Source: Marinilactibacillus sp036039175 (GTDB lineage Bacteria > Bacillota > Bacilli > Lactobacillales > Carnobacteriaceae_A). Taken from it: a stretch of 64,000 nt of DNA. A model generated the notes under the pieces. It worked only from the letters and a program-made list of their open reading frames with translations, had not been told where the DNA came from and ran no database searches. The DNA lies in NCBI RefSeq assembly GCF_036039175.1, contig NZ_JAYXKP010000005.1, forward strand, positions 62,001 to 126,000. The letters run 5' to 3'. Positions 26,279 through 34,950 of the stretch are shown here, in pieces. A program made the translations under genes and the position numbers. The stretch's first letter is position 1. Each line of letters opens with the position of its first letter.

Positions 26279-26994
26279 TACGTTTCTACTGCTCCCGTAT
26301 CATCAAATTTATATCCAACACCCCAGACAGTATGAATGACTTGTGGACCGTTTTGTACTAACTTTTGTCTTAACTTTTTAATATGTGCATCAACGGTTCT
26401 TTCGTCTCCAAAATACTCGTAGTCCCAAACAATTTGTAAGAGTTGCTCTCTTGAGAAGACTCTTCTTGGACTGTTCGCTAGTGTATAAAGTAAATCAAAT
26501 TCTTTAGGTGTTAAGCCTTCAAGCACTTTATCGTAAAGTATAACTTCTCTAGTATTTCTATCTAACTTCAAGTGTTCTGTTTCAACTTCGTATTCTTCTT
26601 GAACTGCTTTTTCCGGATTATCTGTATGGTCTGCTCTTCTTTTAAGTGATTTGATTCGAGCAACCAATGTTAATGGACTAAAGGGTTTAGTGACATAATC
26701 GTCAGCACCGATTTCTAAACCGATGACTTCGTCACTCTCCGTATCTTTAGCTGTCAACATAATAATTGGTATGCGGGTAGAATGCTTTCTGATTTCCTTA
26801 CAAATCATCATACCGTCCATTTCTGGTAACATAATATCTAAAACAATTAGGTCAAAATTTTCTTGATTATCCATATAGGTTTCAAGACCTTGTTTTCCGT
26901 TATGAATAAATGTTGCTTCCCATTCTTCTTTCAAAAAAAACATTTCAATCATTTCACAAACAGATTCATTATCTTCAATCATTAAAATATTCAT
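26278..26994 (-). CDS. OmpR family response regulator
   Basis: A 238-aa transcription factor: receiver domain (1-120) with phospho-acceptor Asp53 in VLDIMLPEMDG and Lys in TKPFSP, a 25-residue acidic linker, then a winged-helix trans_reg_C domain (about 140-232; LTPKEFDLLYTLANSP, FGDERTVDAHIKKLRQKL). GAGGG lies six bases before the ATG. A perfect minus-strand TATAAT occurs at 27044-27039, about 45 nt upstream. It is first in the two-gene operon with the downstream kinase. I cannot name the orthologous system from sequence alone. Confidence 0.95.
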   Translation of the reverse strand: MNILMIEDNESVCEMIEMFFLKEEWEATFIHNGKQGLETYMDNQENFDLIVLDIMLPEMDGMMICKEIRKHSTRIPIIMLTAKDTESDEVIGLEIGADDYVTKPFSPLTLVARIKSLKRRADHTDNPEKAVQEEYEVETEHLKLDRNTREVILYDKVLEGLTPKEFDLLYTLANSPRRVFSREQLLQIVWDYEYFGDERTVDAHIKKLRQKLVQNGPQVIHTVWGVGYKFDDTGAVET

Positions 26995-27154
26995 GTATAT
27001 CCCTCTTTCACTTAAGGTTTTCCTAGGGTTTATTCTACATTATACATTGAATATTTGAAAATTTAACGTGAATCTGGATATTTCTTCTTTTAAATTAGAT
27101 AAAATAGTGAAAATAGTTCGAATAAATTACTGCGTATTTTTATTTTTCAGTTAA

Positions 27155-27181
27155 AAAAAGCTCGCCCCAGGCGAGCTTTTT
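27155..27181. terminator. Bidirectional terminator after the ssb-like gene
   Basis: AAAAAGCTCGC (27155-27165) pairs perfectly with GCGAGCTTTTT (27171-27181), leaving a 5-nt loop. It lies directly downstream of the SSB gene on the minus strand. Confidence 0.9.
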
Positions 27182-27188
27182 GAACCTA

Positions 27189-27527
27189 TTATATTGCGAG
27201 TGTGCTTTCTTGTTTTTTAGGTTGTAAAAATTGTACGTCATTAACTAGTAATTCAACTACATAAATCGTTTCCTTGTCTGTATTCTGGTAACTTCTAGAT
27301 TGCATTTTGCCATTCAGACCGATTAAATCTCCTTTATTACAATATTCTTCAATCAATTCTGCCCGTTTCCCCCAAGCTACTACAGGTATAAAATCGGCTT
27401 CTGCATTCCCTTCTGATTTGTAATGTCTTTGGACAGCAATAACATTGTTCATAACGATTTTTCCTTCCCCTACATCTCTCAGCTCTATATCACGAACGAT
27501 TCTTCCTACAAATGATACTTGGTTCAT
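27189..27527 (-). CDS. ssbB: Short single-stranded DNA-binding protein (SsbB-like)
   Basis: A 112-aa OB-fold protein consisting essentially of the ssDNA-binding core (MNQVSFVGRIVRDIELR..., FIPVVAWGKRAELI). It lacks the long linker and acidic DDDIPF tip by which replicative SSB recruits partner proteins. This matches B. subtilis SsbB (YwpH, 113 aa), a competence-associated paralogue encoded near mbl, as here. AGGAGG precedes the ATG. The symbol rests on length, the missing tip and synteny; the essential ssbA is expected elsewhere between rpsF and rpsR. Terminators on both sides make it monocistronic. Confidence 0.85.
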   Translation of the reverse strand: MNQVSFVGRIVRDIELRDVGEGKIVMNNVIAVQRHYKSEGNAEADFIPVVAWGKRAELIEEYCNKGDLIGLNGKMQSRSYQNTDKETIYVVELLVNDVQFLQPKKQESTLAI

Positions 27528-27613
27528 CTCTTTTCCTCCTGAAACAGTAATTTTTGAGTAATCTTTCCTACTCTCTTTAAATACTGTTCACTTAACTAGA
27601 AAAATGACGAAAA

Positions 27614-27642
27614 AAAACAAGCAGAATGTATCTGCTTGTTTT
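27614..27642. terminator. Bidirectional terminator after the epuA-like gene
   Basis: AAAACAAGCAGA (27614-27625) pairs perfectly with TCTGCTTGTTTT (27631-27642) around a 5-nt loop, with A/T tracts on both sides. Confidence 0.9.
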
Positions 27643-27663
27643 CAAACTGTTTTGTAGTTGTGA

Positions 27664-27852
27664 TTATAATATAAACTCCAAAATATGCTGCCAAAGTTCC
27701 GGTTCGAAAACATCCATTGGACTGTTTCCATCCCCAATGACACCATATCCGATCATAACGCCTCCAATGAACGCTGCCGCGATCAATATAAGTACGATGA
27801 TGATTTTCAGCAAATATAGGCCAGTTTTCTTCAAAGCGGATTGCCATGTCAT
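27664..27852 (-). CDS. EpuA family small membrane protein
   Basis: A 62-aa protein with one hydrophobic helix (about 11-38; LYLLKIIIVLILIAAAFIGGVMIGYGVIGDG). This matches the EpuA family (PF11772), often labelled 'DNA-directed RNA polymerase subunit beta' in databases because of a domain-naming accident. Homologues sit next to murA or mbl in streptococci and lactobacilli. GAGGTG precedes the ATG with good spacing. It is 59 nt downstream of mbl and probably co-transcribed with it. Function unknown. Confidence 0.8.
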   Translation of the reverse strand: MTWQSALKKTGLYLLKIIIVLILIAAAFIGGVMIGYGVIGDGNSPMDVFEPELWQHILEFIL

Positions 27853-27911
27853 ATAATTACACCTCTAAACCAGTTTATTTTGTATCTTTTACTTGAGTTA
27901 TGCGCAGTAGC

Positions 27912-28895
27912 TTATTTACGTTTTTTCAAACTTTCTAGTAAGATTCCGGTTCCTAGCGCTACTGAATCTAACGGATTTTCAGCCTTGAATACGGGAACTT
28001 TCAATTCCTCCGCAAATAATAGGTCAATACCATCTATTAATGCGCCCCCACCTGTAAGAATGACTCCACGATCAATGATATCCGCAGATAATTCTGGTGG
28101 CGTTTTTTCCAAAACTTCTTTAGCTTGCTCCACTACTACCACCATAGACTCTCGAGTTGCTTCCATCACTTCAAGTGAAGTAATCGAAATTGTACGCGGA
28201 AGACCTGAAACAACGTCTCTACCTCTTACGTCCATCGAATCATTACGTCCATGATCAAATATGACACCAATTTCCTTTTTAACGGCTTCAGCTGTTCGAA
28301 CACCAATTAATAGATTGTGCTTTTTCTTGATATAAACAATAATATCGTTATCCAATGTATCTCCAGCGACTTTCACAGAACGACTCGTTACGATACCACC
28401 CATAGATAAAACAGCAATATCGCTTGTTCCACCACCGATATCAATAACCATATTTCCACTCGGTTGGAAAATATCCATTCCTGCTCCAATAGCTGCTACC
28501 TTTGGCTCTTCTTCCAGATAAACGTTTTTGCCGCCACTTTTTTCAGCAACTTCAATGATTGCTTTCTGCTCAATAGCTGTAATATTTGTCGGACAGCAAA
28601 TTAAAATATTCGGTTTAGATAAAAAGCCTTTTACATTTAATTTATTTATAAAGTAAGTTAACATCGCTTCTGTAATATCGAAATCTGCAATAACACCACC
28701 TTGTAGAGGTCTGATTGCCTGAATATTCCCTGGAGTTCTACCAACCATTAAATACGCTTCTTCACCTACTGCCAGTACTTCTTTTGTTTTTGTATCAAGC
28801 GCTACAACAGAAGGCTCATTTAATACGATACCTTTACCTTTAACGTGTACTAGTACATTCGCAGTTCCTAAATCGATTCCAATATCTCTTGCCAT
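27912..28895 (-). CDS. mbl: Rod shape-determining protein Mbl (MreB family)
   Basis: A bacterial actin that organises lateral cell-wall synthesis at the membrane. The 327-aa protein has the actin-fold nucleotide motifs IGIDLGTANVLV, DIGGGTSDIAVLS and the late GGGALIDGID. Its length and the sequence after the start (MARDIGIDLGTANVLVHVKG) fit Mbl better than MreB. I chose the ATG at 28895 with AGAGGAG seven bases upstream; the frame extends 24 codons further but without a ribosome site. Its presence suggests a rod or ovoid cell. The neighbours murA, epuA and ssbB reproduce the ywz/mbl neighbourhood of bacilli. Confidence 0.94.
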   Translation of the reverse strand: MARDIGIDLGTANVLVHVKGKGIVLNEPSVVALDTKTKEVLAVGEEAYLMVGRTPGNIQAIRPLQGGVIADFDITEAMLTYFINKLNVKGFLSKPNILICCPTNITAIEQKAIIEVAEKSGGKNVYLEEEPKVAAIGAGMDIFQPSGNMVIDIGGGTSDIAVLSMGGIVTSRSVKVAGDTLDNDIIVYIKKKHNLLIGVRTAEAVKKEIGVIFDHGRNDSMDVRGRDVVSGLPRTISITSLEVMEATRESMVVVVEQAKEVLEKTPPELSADIIDRGVILTGGGALIDGIDLLFAEELKVPVFKAENPLDSVALGTGILLESLKKRK

Positions 28896-29010
28896 GATTG
28901 TTCTCCTCTCAAGCTTTTTACACTTATCGTTAAAAGGTAAAAAGTCATATCGTAGATCTTTTCTCATTTTAGATTTTTATTTTGATATTTAAGAATTTCT
29001 CACTCTTTCT

Positions 29011-29039
29011 ATCATACTCAAGATTGTAAAAAAGAGCAA
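29011..29039 (-). promoter_or_regulatory. Putative mbl promoter
   Basis: On the minus strand TTGCTC (29039-29034), a 17-nt spacer and TATGAT (29016-29011) lie about 115 nt before the mbl start and downstream of the murA terminator. Confidence 0.55.
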
Positions 29040-29078
29040 GATTAAAAAAAGTTCTCATCAATATTCATCTGTTATGTA

Positions 29079-29130
29079 CAAAAAAAGCTGAACCGAGTAG
29101 ATAAAGGTATTTTACCTATTCGGTCCAGCT
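29079..29130 (-). terminator. Intrinsic terminator of murA
   Basis: In the minus direction AGCTGGACCGA pairs with TCGGTTCAGCT (11 pairs, one G-U), with an inner TAGGTA/TACCT hairpin, followed by seven T residues. Confidence 0.88.
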
Positions 29131-29156
29131 CATTATGAATCTTTAACCTATTCGAA

Positions 29157-30461
29157 TTATTCTGAAACGACTGTGTCTTTTGATTTAATCACAGATTCGT
29201 CTGCATTGATTCTTTCGACGTCTGCTCCTAGACCAATTAGTTTCTCGTGGAAGTTATAGTATCCACGGTCTAAGTGATTCAAGTTCGTTACTTGAGTGTA
29301 GCCAGCTGAGACTAATCCTGCTAGAATTAAGGCTGCTGATGCTCGTAAGTCACTCGATGCAACTTCAGCTCCTTGTAATGCCTTTCCACCAACGATAACA
29401 AGACTCTGTCCATCAATTTTGAATTCAGCATTCATACGACGAAGCTCTTCCATGTGCATGAAGCGATTTTCAAATACTGTTTCTCTCATAACGCTCGTAC
29501 CCTCAGCTTGTAGCTGAGCAATCGTCATTTGAGCTTGCATATCCGTTGGGAATCCTGGATGAGGCATTGTTTTAACGTCTGTTGCCATTAATTTTTTCGG
29601 TCCGATAACACGTAACCCTTGTTGTTCTTCTTCAAAGATTACACCCATTTCTTTTAGTTTAGAAATCAATGGTTTATTGTGTTCAGATACGGCATCTTTA
29701 ATTAAAATGTTTCCTTGAGTGATTGCTGCAGCCACCATGAACGTTCCGCTTTCTATACGGTCAGGAATGATCATATGGTTCGTTCCAGTCAGTTTCTCTA
29801 CTCCTTCAATACGAATCGTTTCTGTTCCAGCGCCGACAACTTTAGCACCCATACGATTTAGGAAGTTAGCCAAGTCTACGATTTCAGGTTCTCTTGCAAC
29901 GTTTTCGATTACAGTTGTCCCTTCAGCTAGTGTAGCTGCCATCATAATGTTCTGAGTTGCACCAACACTAGGGAAGTCTAGATAGATATGAGCACCTTTA
30001 AGCTTCTCTGCTGAAGCTTCGATGTACCCTTTTTTGATATGTACCTCTACTCCCATTGCTTCGAACCCTTTTAAATGTAAATCTATCGGACGGGTACCAA
30101 TCGCACAGCCACCTGGTAACGCTACTTTTGCGTAGCCTGTTCTAGCTAATAATGGTCCCATAACAACGATAGATGCACGCATTTTACTCATGAAGTCAAA
30201 CGGTGTTTCATCGTTTAATTCTTTTGTAGCGTCAAAAGTCATTTGTTTATTTTCTTCGTCAAATGAAACTTCAACGTTCAAGTATTTTAAAACAGCTTCC
30301 ATTGTATAGATATCTGATAATAATGGCACATTAGATAGTGTATTCATGCCATTTTCTGCTAATATAGTTGCTGCTAATATAGGTAATGCAGCATTTTTTG
30401 CGCCTTCTAATTCGACGGTACCTGATAATTTACGTCCGCCACTTACAACGATTTTTTCCAT
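29157..30461 (-). CDS. murA: UDP-N-acetylglucosamine 1-carboxyvinyltransferase MurA
   Basis: MurA transfers enolpyruvate from PEP to UDP-GlcNAc, the first committed step of peptidoglycan synthesis in the cytoplasm. The 434-aa protein has the EPSP-synthase-like double fold, N-terminal KNAALPILAA, and the catalytic loop PGGCAIGTRPIDLH with Cys119, the residue alkylated by fosfomycin. Because it is a Cys rather than an Asp, it is predicted to be fosfomycin-sensitive. GGAGGG precedes the ATG. Low-GC Gram-positives usually have two MurA paralogues. This one sits near a DUF1146/YwzB-like gene, as murAA does in B. subtilis. Confidence 0.96.
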   Translation of the reverse strand: MEKIVVSGGRKLSGTVELEGAKNAALPILAATILAENGMNTLSNVPLLSDIYTMEAVLKYLNVEVSFDEENKQMTFDATKELNDETPFDFMSKMRASIVVMGPLLARTGYAKVALPGGCAIGTRPIDLHLKGFEAMGVEVHIKKGYIEASAEKLKGAHIYLDFPSVGATQNIMMAATLAEGTTVIENVAREPEIVDLANFLNRMGAKVVGAGTETIRIEGVEKLTGTNHMIIPDRIESGTFMVAAAITQGNILIKDAVSEHNKPLISKLKEMGVIFEEEQQGLRVIGPKKLMATDVKTMPHPGFPTDMQAQMTIAQLQAEGTSVMRETVFENRFMHMEELRRMNAEFKIDGQSLVIVGGKALQGAEVASSDLRASAALILAGLVSAGYTQVTNLNHLDRGYYNFHEKLIGLGADVERINADESVIKSKDTVVSE

Positions 30462-30782
30462 GCTTTGCCCTCCAAGGTGATACTCTTCCTAGATCATTCT
30501 ACTTCGGTATACAATTATATCGACAGGTTAGTTAAAATTAAAAATTATTTTGGAACCTATTCTCACGATGATTCCTTACATATCTTGTTTATTTACTGTA
30601 ACAAAACAAATTAAAAACAGCATTGATAAGATAAAACTATTGCAGTTATTACAAATCACAATAATCTGTTATATTATATCAGAAAGCATCCTGTTAATAA
30701 ACTGTTTCGAACGCGTTGTATATGACTTTTATGTGAACAATTAATCGAAACGTTTCCATGATCTACAGCTCTTATTTAAGGA
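30462..30782. other. AT-rich spacer upstream of murA
   Basis: I see no coding capacity here. On the minus strand there is a TATAAT-containing stretch (CTGATATAATATAAC, about 30670-30684) with only a weak TTTATT 17 nt upstream, a possible murA promoter with a long leader. No terminator with a uridine run separates the DUF1146 gene from murA, so read-through is possible. Confidence 0.4.
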
Positions 30783-31019
30783 TTAGTTGAATAGTTGGAC
30801 AAGATTCTGAGATGAAAGTACGAATTCGATAAAAAAGCTACTTACGGTATAACCAAGCGCTATCGAAATCAGAACATATAAGATCCTAGCTTGTCGAATA
30901 TGATATTTTTTAATCCAATAGTCTGTTTTCAGTCCCTGTAGCGCCCAAAACGCTAGTAGTACAAAAACAGTATGCGAAATTAATGTAACGAGTGATTGCA
31001 ATCCAATATAAGTCATCAT
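30783..31019 (-). CDS. DUF1146 family small membrane protein (YwzB-like)
   Basis: A 78-aa protein with two predicted membrane helices (about 5-28 and 46-66) separated by a basic loop (KTDYWIKKYHIRQAR). It fits DUF1146, a family typically encoded just upstream of murA in Firmicutes. AAGGA precedes two adjacent ATGs at 31019 and 31016, and either may be used. Function unknown; position suggests an envelope role. Confidence 0.8.
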   Translation of the reverse strand: MMTYIGLQSLVTLISHTVFVLLAFWALQGLKTDYWIKKYHIRQARILYVLISIALGYTVSSFFIEFVLSSQNLVQLFN

Positions 31020-31108
31020 TTGATTCCTTCCGAAGTTAGTCTATCATACCTATTAAGAAGATTTCACCTATTCTGCTTATAGGCTCTATTTTACCTTTTT
31101 ATAAACGA

Positions 31109-31143
31109 GAAACCTCCAATCCACATACCGGATTGAAGGTTTC
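31109..31143 (-). terminator. Intrinsic terminator of upp
   Basis: GAAACCTCCAATCC (31109-31122) pairs with 31130-31143 with one mismatch and a 7-nt loop. The minus-strand tail TTTCTCGTTTAT is moderately T-rich. Confidence 0.7.
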
Positions 31144-31153
31144 TTCGTCTTAA

Positions 31154-31783
31154 TTATAATGTTCCGAATAGTCTATCTCCTGCATCACCAAGACCAGGTA
31201 AGATGTAACCTTTCTCATCTAATCTTTCATCTAGTGAAGCTGTGTAGATGTCAACATCAGGGTGAGCGTCTTGCAATACTTTTACGCCTTCTGGTGCGGC
31301 TACTAGACATACGAATTTAATATTTGTAGCGCCTCTTTTTTTAAGGGCATCGATTGCAGCAACAGCTGATCCGCCTGTTGCAAGCATAGGATCAACAACT
31401 AGCAATTGACGATCTGGTAAGTCAGAAGGTAATTTCACGAAATACTCTACTGGTTCCATTGTTTCGTGGTCACGATACATTCCAACATGTCCAACTTTAG
31501 CCGCTGGTATAAGATCTAGCATACCATCGACCATTCCTAGTCCTGCTCGAAGGATTGGAACGATCACGACTTTTTTACCGGATAATTGTTTTTGTGTTGA
31601 TGTTACTAAAGGTGTTTCAATTTCTACATCTTCTAGTGGCATTTCACGAGAAACTTCATAGGCTAAGAGTCTTGCGATTTCATTTACAACTTCTCTAAAA
31701 TATTTTGTACCTGTACGTTTGTCTCTGATAATTGTCAGCTTATGTTGAATCAGTGGATGGTTGATAACTTGAAGTTTCCCCAT
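31154..31783 (-). CDS. upp: Uracil phosphoribosyltransferase
   Basis: A salvage enzyme that makes UMP from uracil and PRPP. The 209-aa length is standard. The PRPP-binding motif VVDPMLATGGSAVAAID is intact, and the C-terminal uracil-binding region YILPGLGDAGDRLFGT is present. AAAGGAG precedes the ATG. It is transcribed alone; in many Firmicutes it follows glyA, but here the upstream neighbour is sua5 with a 201-nt gap holding no recognisable attenuator. Confidence 0.96.
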   Translation of the reverse strand: MGKLQVINHPLIQHKLTIIRDKRTGTKYFREVVNEIARLLAYEVSREMPLEDVEIETPLVTSTQKQLSGKKVVIVPILRAGLGMVDGMLDLIPAAKVGHVGMYRDHETMEPVEYFVKLPSDLPDRQLLVVDPMLATGGSAVAAIDALKKRGATNIKFVCLVAAPEGVKVLQDAHPDVDIYTASLDERLDEKGYILPGLGDAGDRLFGTL

Positions 31784-31984
31784 TGAAATTGCTCCTTTAT
31801 GATTAGATTATGTTTCTTTTCAAATTCACTTGTGTGATAACCTCTAATCATTGTACATAAAGGTCAAACATTTTTCCATTATATTTATCAATTCAAATCA
31901 ATTTGTCATCTAGCATTCCATCCGCAACGGTTACAGTCACATAAATTCCTTAGAGAGAAGCTCTTATTTCTTTAGTACCTAGTC

Positions 31985-32998
31985 TTAAATAACCGAATAG
32001 GCAGCAGCTTTTTCGAGTCGATTCATATAAGCTTCCCCAATTCCTGACCTATTGAAAGGTTCAGCTAGTATAATTGTCGCTTTCGTTTCTTCAAAGAAGC
32101 GTAATCCTTTAAACAATCGTCTAGATGCTGAAATAACATCTGATTTTTCCCCTAACGAGAACATAACGGTTTCTTTTGTCCCAAATTGTTTAATGGTTTC
32201 TTCAGATGCCAGTATACCGACAACTTCCCCTTCAATTTGATATTTTTTTATGGCTTTTTCCCATCCTATACCTTTTTCGGAAATGATGATTACAGGTTCA
32301 GTCGGCGAGTAATGAGTATACTTCATCCCAGGAGCCACTGGTGTATCAGAGTGGTTGGCTAGGTCAGGATTGAATCTTACTGGACCAATAACAGCTTCTA
32401 TTTCATTTCTTGAGATACCACCTGGTCTTAAAATCGTCGGAAGTTCTGGATTAGAAAGGTCTAAAACGGTTGATTCAAGTCCAACCCCTGTTTCTCCGCC
32501 TTCTACAATGCCTGCTATCTTGCCATTCAGATCGCGGTAAACGTGTTGTGCAGAAGTAGGGCTTGGTTTCCCAGAGGAGTTTGCACTAGGCGCGGCTAAT
32601 GGTTTGCCGGTATCTTTAATCAGTTGCAATGCAATCGGATGATCTGGCATTCGAATCCCAACTGTCTCCAGCCCAGCTGTGACAGTTGGTGCAATTGGTC
32701 CTTTTTTCTTCAGAACGATTGTACATGGTCCTGGCCAAAAAGCTTCCATGATTTTTTGAGCTGCTTCTGGAATTTCTTCAGCGTACTCATATGCTTGCTC
32801 AATACTAGATACATGAATAATTAAAGGATTGTCTGCCGGTCTTCCTTTAGCTTCATATATTTTTTTGACAGCCTCTTCATTGGTTGCATCTGCACCGAGT
32901 CCATATACTGTCTCAGTTGGAAAAGTGACAACTTCACCTTCTAGGAGTAATTGTGCAGCTTTTTCTAGCTCCTGTTCTTTTATCCATATCGTTTCCAC
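31985..32998 (-). CDS. sua5: Threonylcarbamoyl-AMP synthase (Sua5/YwlC/TsaC family)
   Basis: Makes L-threonylcarbamoyl-adenylate from Thr, bicarbonate and ATP for the t6A37 modification of ANN-decoding tRNAs. The 337-aa protein is the long Sua5 form: an N-terminal YrdC domain (about 8-200) with TFPTETVYGLGADA, KGRPADNPL and APSANSSG, then a linker and the C-terminal Sua5 domain (about 220-337). The start is GTG at 32998 after GGAGGAG. It is last of the tdk-prfA-prmC-sua5 operon, 22 nt after prmC. This gene order is conserved in bacilli. Confidence 0.95.
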   Translation of the reverse strand: METIWIKEQELEKAAQLLLEGEVVTFPTETVYGLGADATNEEAVKKIYEAKGRPADNPLIIHVSSIEQAYEYAEEIPEAAQKIMEAFWPGPCTIVLKKKGPIAPTVTAGLETVGIRMPDHPIALQLIKDTGKPLAAPSANSSGKPSPTSAQHVYRDLNGKIAGIVEGGETGVGLESTVLDLSNPELPTILRPGGISRNEIEAVIGPVRFNPDLANHSDTPVAPGMKYTHYSPTEPVIIISEKGIGWEKAIKKYQIEGEVVGILASEETIKQFGTKETVMFSLGEKSDVISASRRLFKGLRFFEETKATIILAEPFNRSGIGEAYMNRLEKAAAYSVI

Positions 32999-33020
32999 TA
33001 AACCACTCCTCCCTTTTCAT

Positions 33021-33878
33021 TTATATAGCAATATAAACGACTCTGTCTTGTCCAGCCATATCTTTCCAGATTTCTACATCTGCATTCGGTAACGCATCTT
33101 GGAATATGTTTTGAACACGTTGCCCTTGAAGATATCCAATTTCAAGAATCACTCTAGCTTCTGGATTCAGTATTGACGGCAACTCCTTTGCTAATCTTTT
33201 ATAAATGTCTAGTCCATCTTCTGCCGCAAACAAAGCAAGTGAAGGCTCATGATCCAGCACGGACTGATCCATTTCCCCATGCTCAGACGTTGAGATATAA
33301 GGAGGATTGGACAGGATTAAATCATAATGCTGCTCTCTTACAGCATTTGTTAGATCACTTAAATAGAATTTAACCTCAGCTTTCAGTGAGGCTGCATTTT
33401 GTTTAGCAATTTCTAATGCTTCTGAACTGATATCCACTGCAGTGACTCTATCATTCGGTCTTTCTAATTTGTGAGAAATAGCTAATACGCCTGTCCCGGT
33501 CCCAATATCCAGCACGTCTAATGACTTGGATGATAAAGTCTTTAAATATCGATCAAACCATTCTTCAGTTTCAGGCCTGGGAATAAGCGTATCGGTTGTC
33601 ACTTTAAATTTTCTATCGTAAAACCATTCGTGTCCGACAATATGCTGTACAGGTCTTCCCTCTGAATATTGATGTAAATCTTTTAGGAATTGTTCTTTCA
33701 TATTTTCGGGCATGACTTTTGAACCCATTCTAACTAAATCTGTCTTTGTTAAATCAAATCGCTCTTTTAACAACCATTCAGCTGCATATCCTTCAAGTTC
33801 TGCTTTTTTTAAAAAAGAAGAAGCCCCAAAAAGGACTTCTCTGATGGTTTCTTTATGGTATAAATCATTAATACTCAT
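33021..33878 (-). CDS. prmC: Peptide chain release factor N(5)-glutamine methyltransferase PrmC
   Basis: Methylates the glutamine of the GGQ motif in release factors RF1 and RF2. The 285-aa protein has an N-terminal helical domain, the SAM-binding motif VLDIGTGTGVLAIS and the diagnostic NPPY (SNPPYIS). The ATG at 33878 overlaps the end of prfA by 11 nt and uses a GGAG inside prfA, so enzyme and substrate are translationally coupled. Longer readings would enter prfA further and lack a ribosome site. Confidence 0.95.
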   Translation of the reverse strand: MSINDLYHKETIREVLFGASSFLKKAELEGYAAEWLLKERFDLTKTDLVRMGSKVMPENMKEQFLKDLHQYSEGRPVQHIVGHEWFYDRKFKVTTDTLIPRPETEEWFDRYLKTLSSKSLDVLDIGTGTGVLAISHKLERPNDRVTAVDISSEALEIAKQNAASLKAEVKFYLSDLTNAVREQHYDLILSNPPYISTSEHGEMDQSVLDHEPSLALFAAEDGLDIYKRLAKELPSILNPEARVILEIGYLQGQRVQNIFQDALPNADVEIWKDMAGQDRVVYIAI

Positions 33879-34950
33879 TTTGAAGTTGCTCCATTTTTTG
33901 AGCTTGTTCCCAGAAAACCAATGCATCAATGATTTCATCCATTTTACCCGCTAATATTTGGTCCAATTTTTGAAGAGTCAGGTTGATACGGTGATCCGTA
34001 ACCCGACTTTGAGGATAATTATACGTACGGATTCTTTCGGAACGGTCTCCTGTTCCTACAGCTGTTTTACGTTCTGCATCCACTTCTGCTTGTGCTTCTT
34101 GAGTGATCTTATCATAAATACGCGATCTTAAAACTTTCATCGCTTTTTCTCTGTTTTTAAGTTGCGAACGCTCATCTTGCATAGCAACAACAATTCCGGT
34201 AGGCTCGTGAGTCAATCTAACGGCTGAGGCTGTTTTATTAACGTGCTGCCCGCCAGCGCCACTTGCATGATAAATATCTACACGAATATCATTTTCTGCG
34301 ATATCAATCTCAACGTCTTCAGCTTCAGGCATGACGACAACTGTCGCAGTTGAGGTATGAATTCTACCTTGTGATTCGGTCTGAGGGATACGTTGTACTC
34401 GATGTGCACCGTTCTCGAATTTAAGCTTAGAGTAAACATTCTGTCCAGAAATCAGTAAGGTTACTTCTTTGTACCCACCAATCCCATTTGAATTTGCATC
34501 CAACACTTCTGTTTTCCATCTTTGTGATTCTGCATAACGCTGGTACATATCCAGAAGATCCGCAGCAAACAGTTGTGCTTCGTCTCCTCCAGCAGCTCCT
34601 CTAATTTCCATGATGATATTTCGCTTGTCGTTCTCATCTCTAGGAAGTAATAAGATTTTCAATTCATCTTCTAAAGCAGCTTTTTGTTCAAGCAATTCTG
34701 CTCTTTCTTCTCTAGCCATTTCTTCCATATCATTATCCAGAGACTCTTCAAGCATTTCTTCTGTTTCAGAAATCCCTTCAACTACTGCTTTATATTTTCT
34801 ATAGCACGTGACAGTTTCTCTCAAGTCACCTTCTTCTCGACTAAGTTTCAAGAATCGGTCAGTATCTGTAATGACTTCGGGGTCACTTAGTAATTCATTT
34901 AATTCATCGTATCTATTATCCACTTGCTCAAGTCTGTCGTACATACTCAT
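33868..34950 (-). CDS. prfA: Peptide chain release factor 1 (RF1)
   Basis: Terminates translation at UAA and UAG. The 360-aa protein carries the peptidyl-hydrolysis motif GGQ (SGAGGQHVNKTASAV), the PCRF domain, and the arginine-rich segment TYNYPQSRVTDHRI. GAGGCG lies 10 nt before the ATG. The start overlaps the tdk stop by 4 nt (ATGA) and the end overlaps prmC, giving a tightly coupled operon. Confidence 0.97.
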   Translation of the reverse strand: MSMYDRLEQVDNRYDELNELLSDPEVITDTDRFLKLSREEGDLRETVTCYRKYKAVVEGISETEEMLEESLDNDMEEMAREERAELLEQKAALEDELKILLLPRDENDKRNIIMEIRGAAGGDEAQLFAADLLDMYQRYAESQRWKTEVLDANSNGIGGYKEVTLLISGQNVYSKLKFENGAHRVQRIPQTESQGRIHTSTATVVVMPEAEDVEIDIAENDIRVDIYHASGAGGQHVNKTASAVRLTHEPTGIVVAMQDERSQLKNREKAMKVLRSRIYDKITQEAQAEVDAERKTAVGTGDRSERIRTYNYPQSRVTDHRINLTLQKLDQILAGKMDEIIDALVFWEQAQKMEQLQNEY

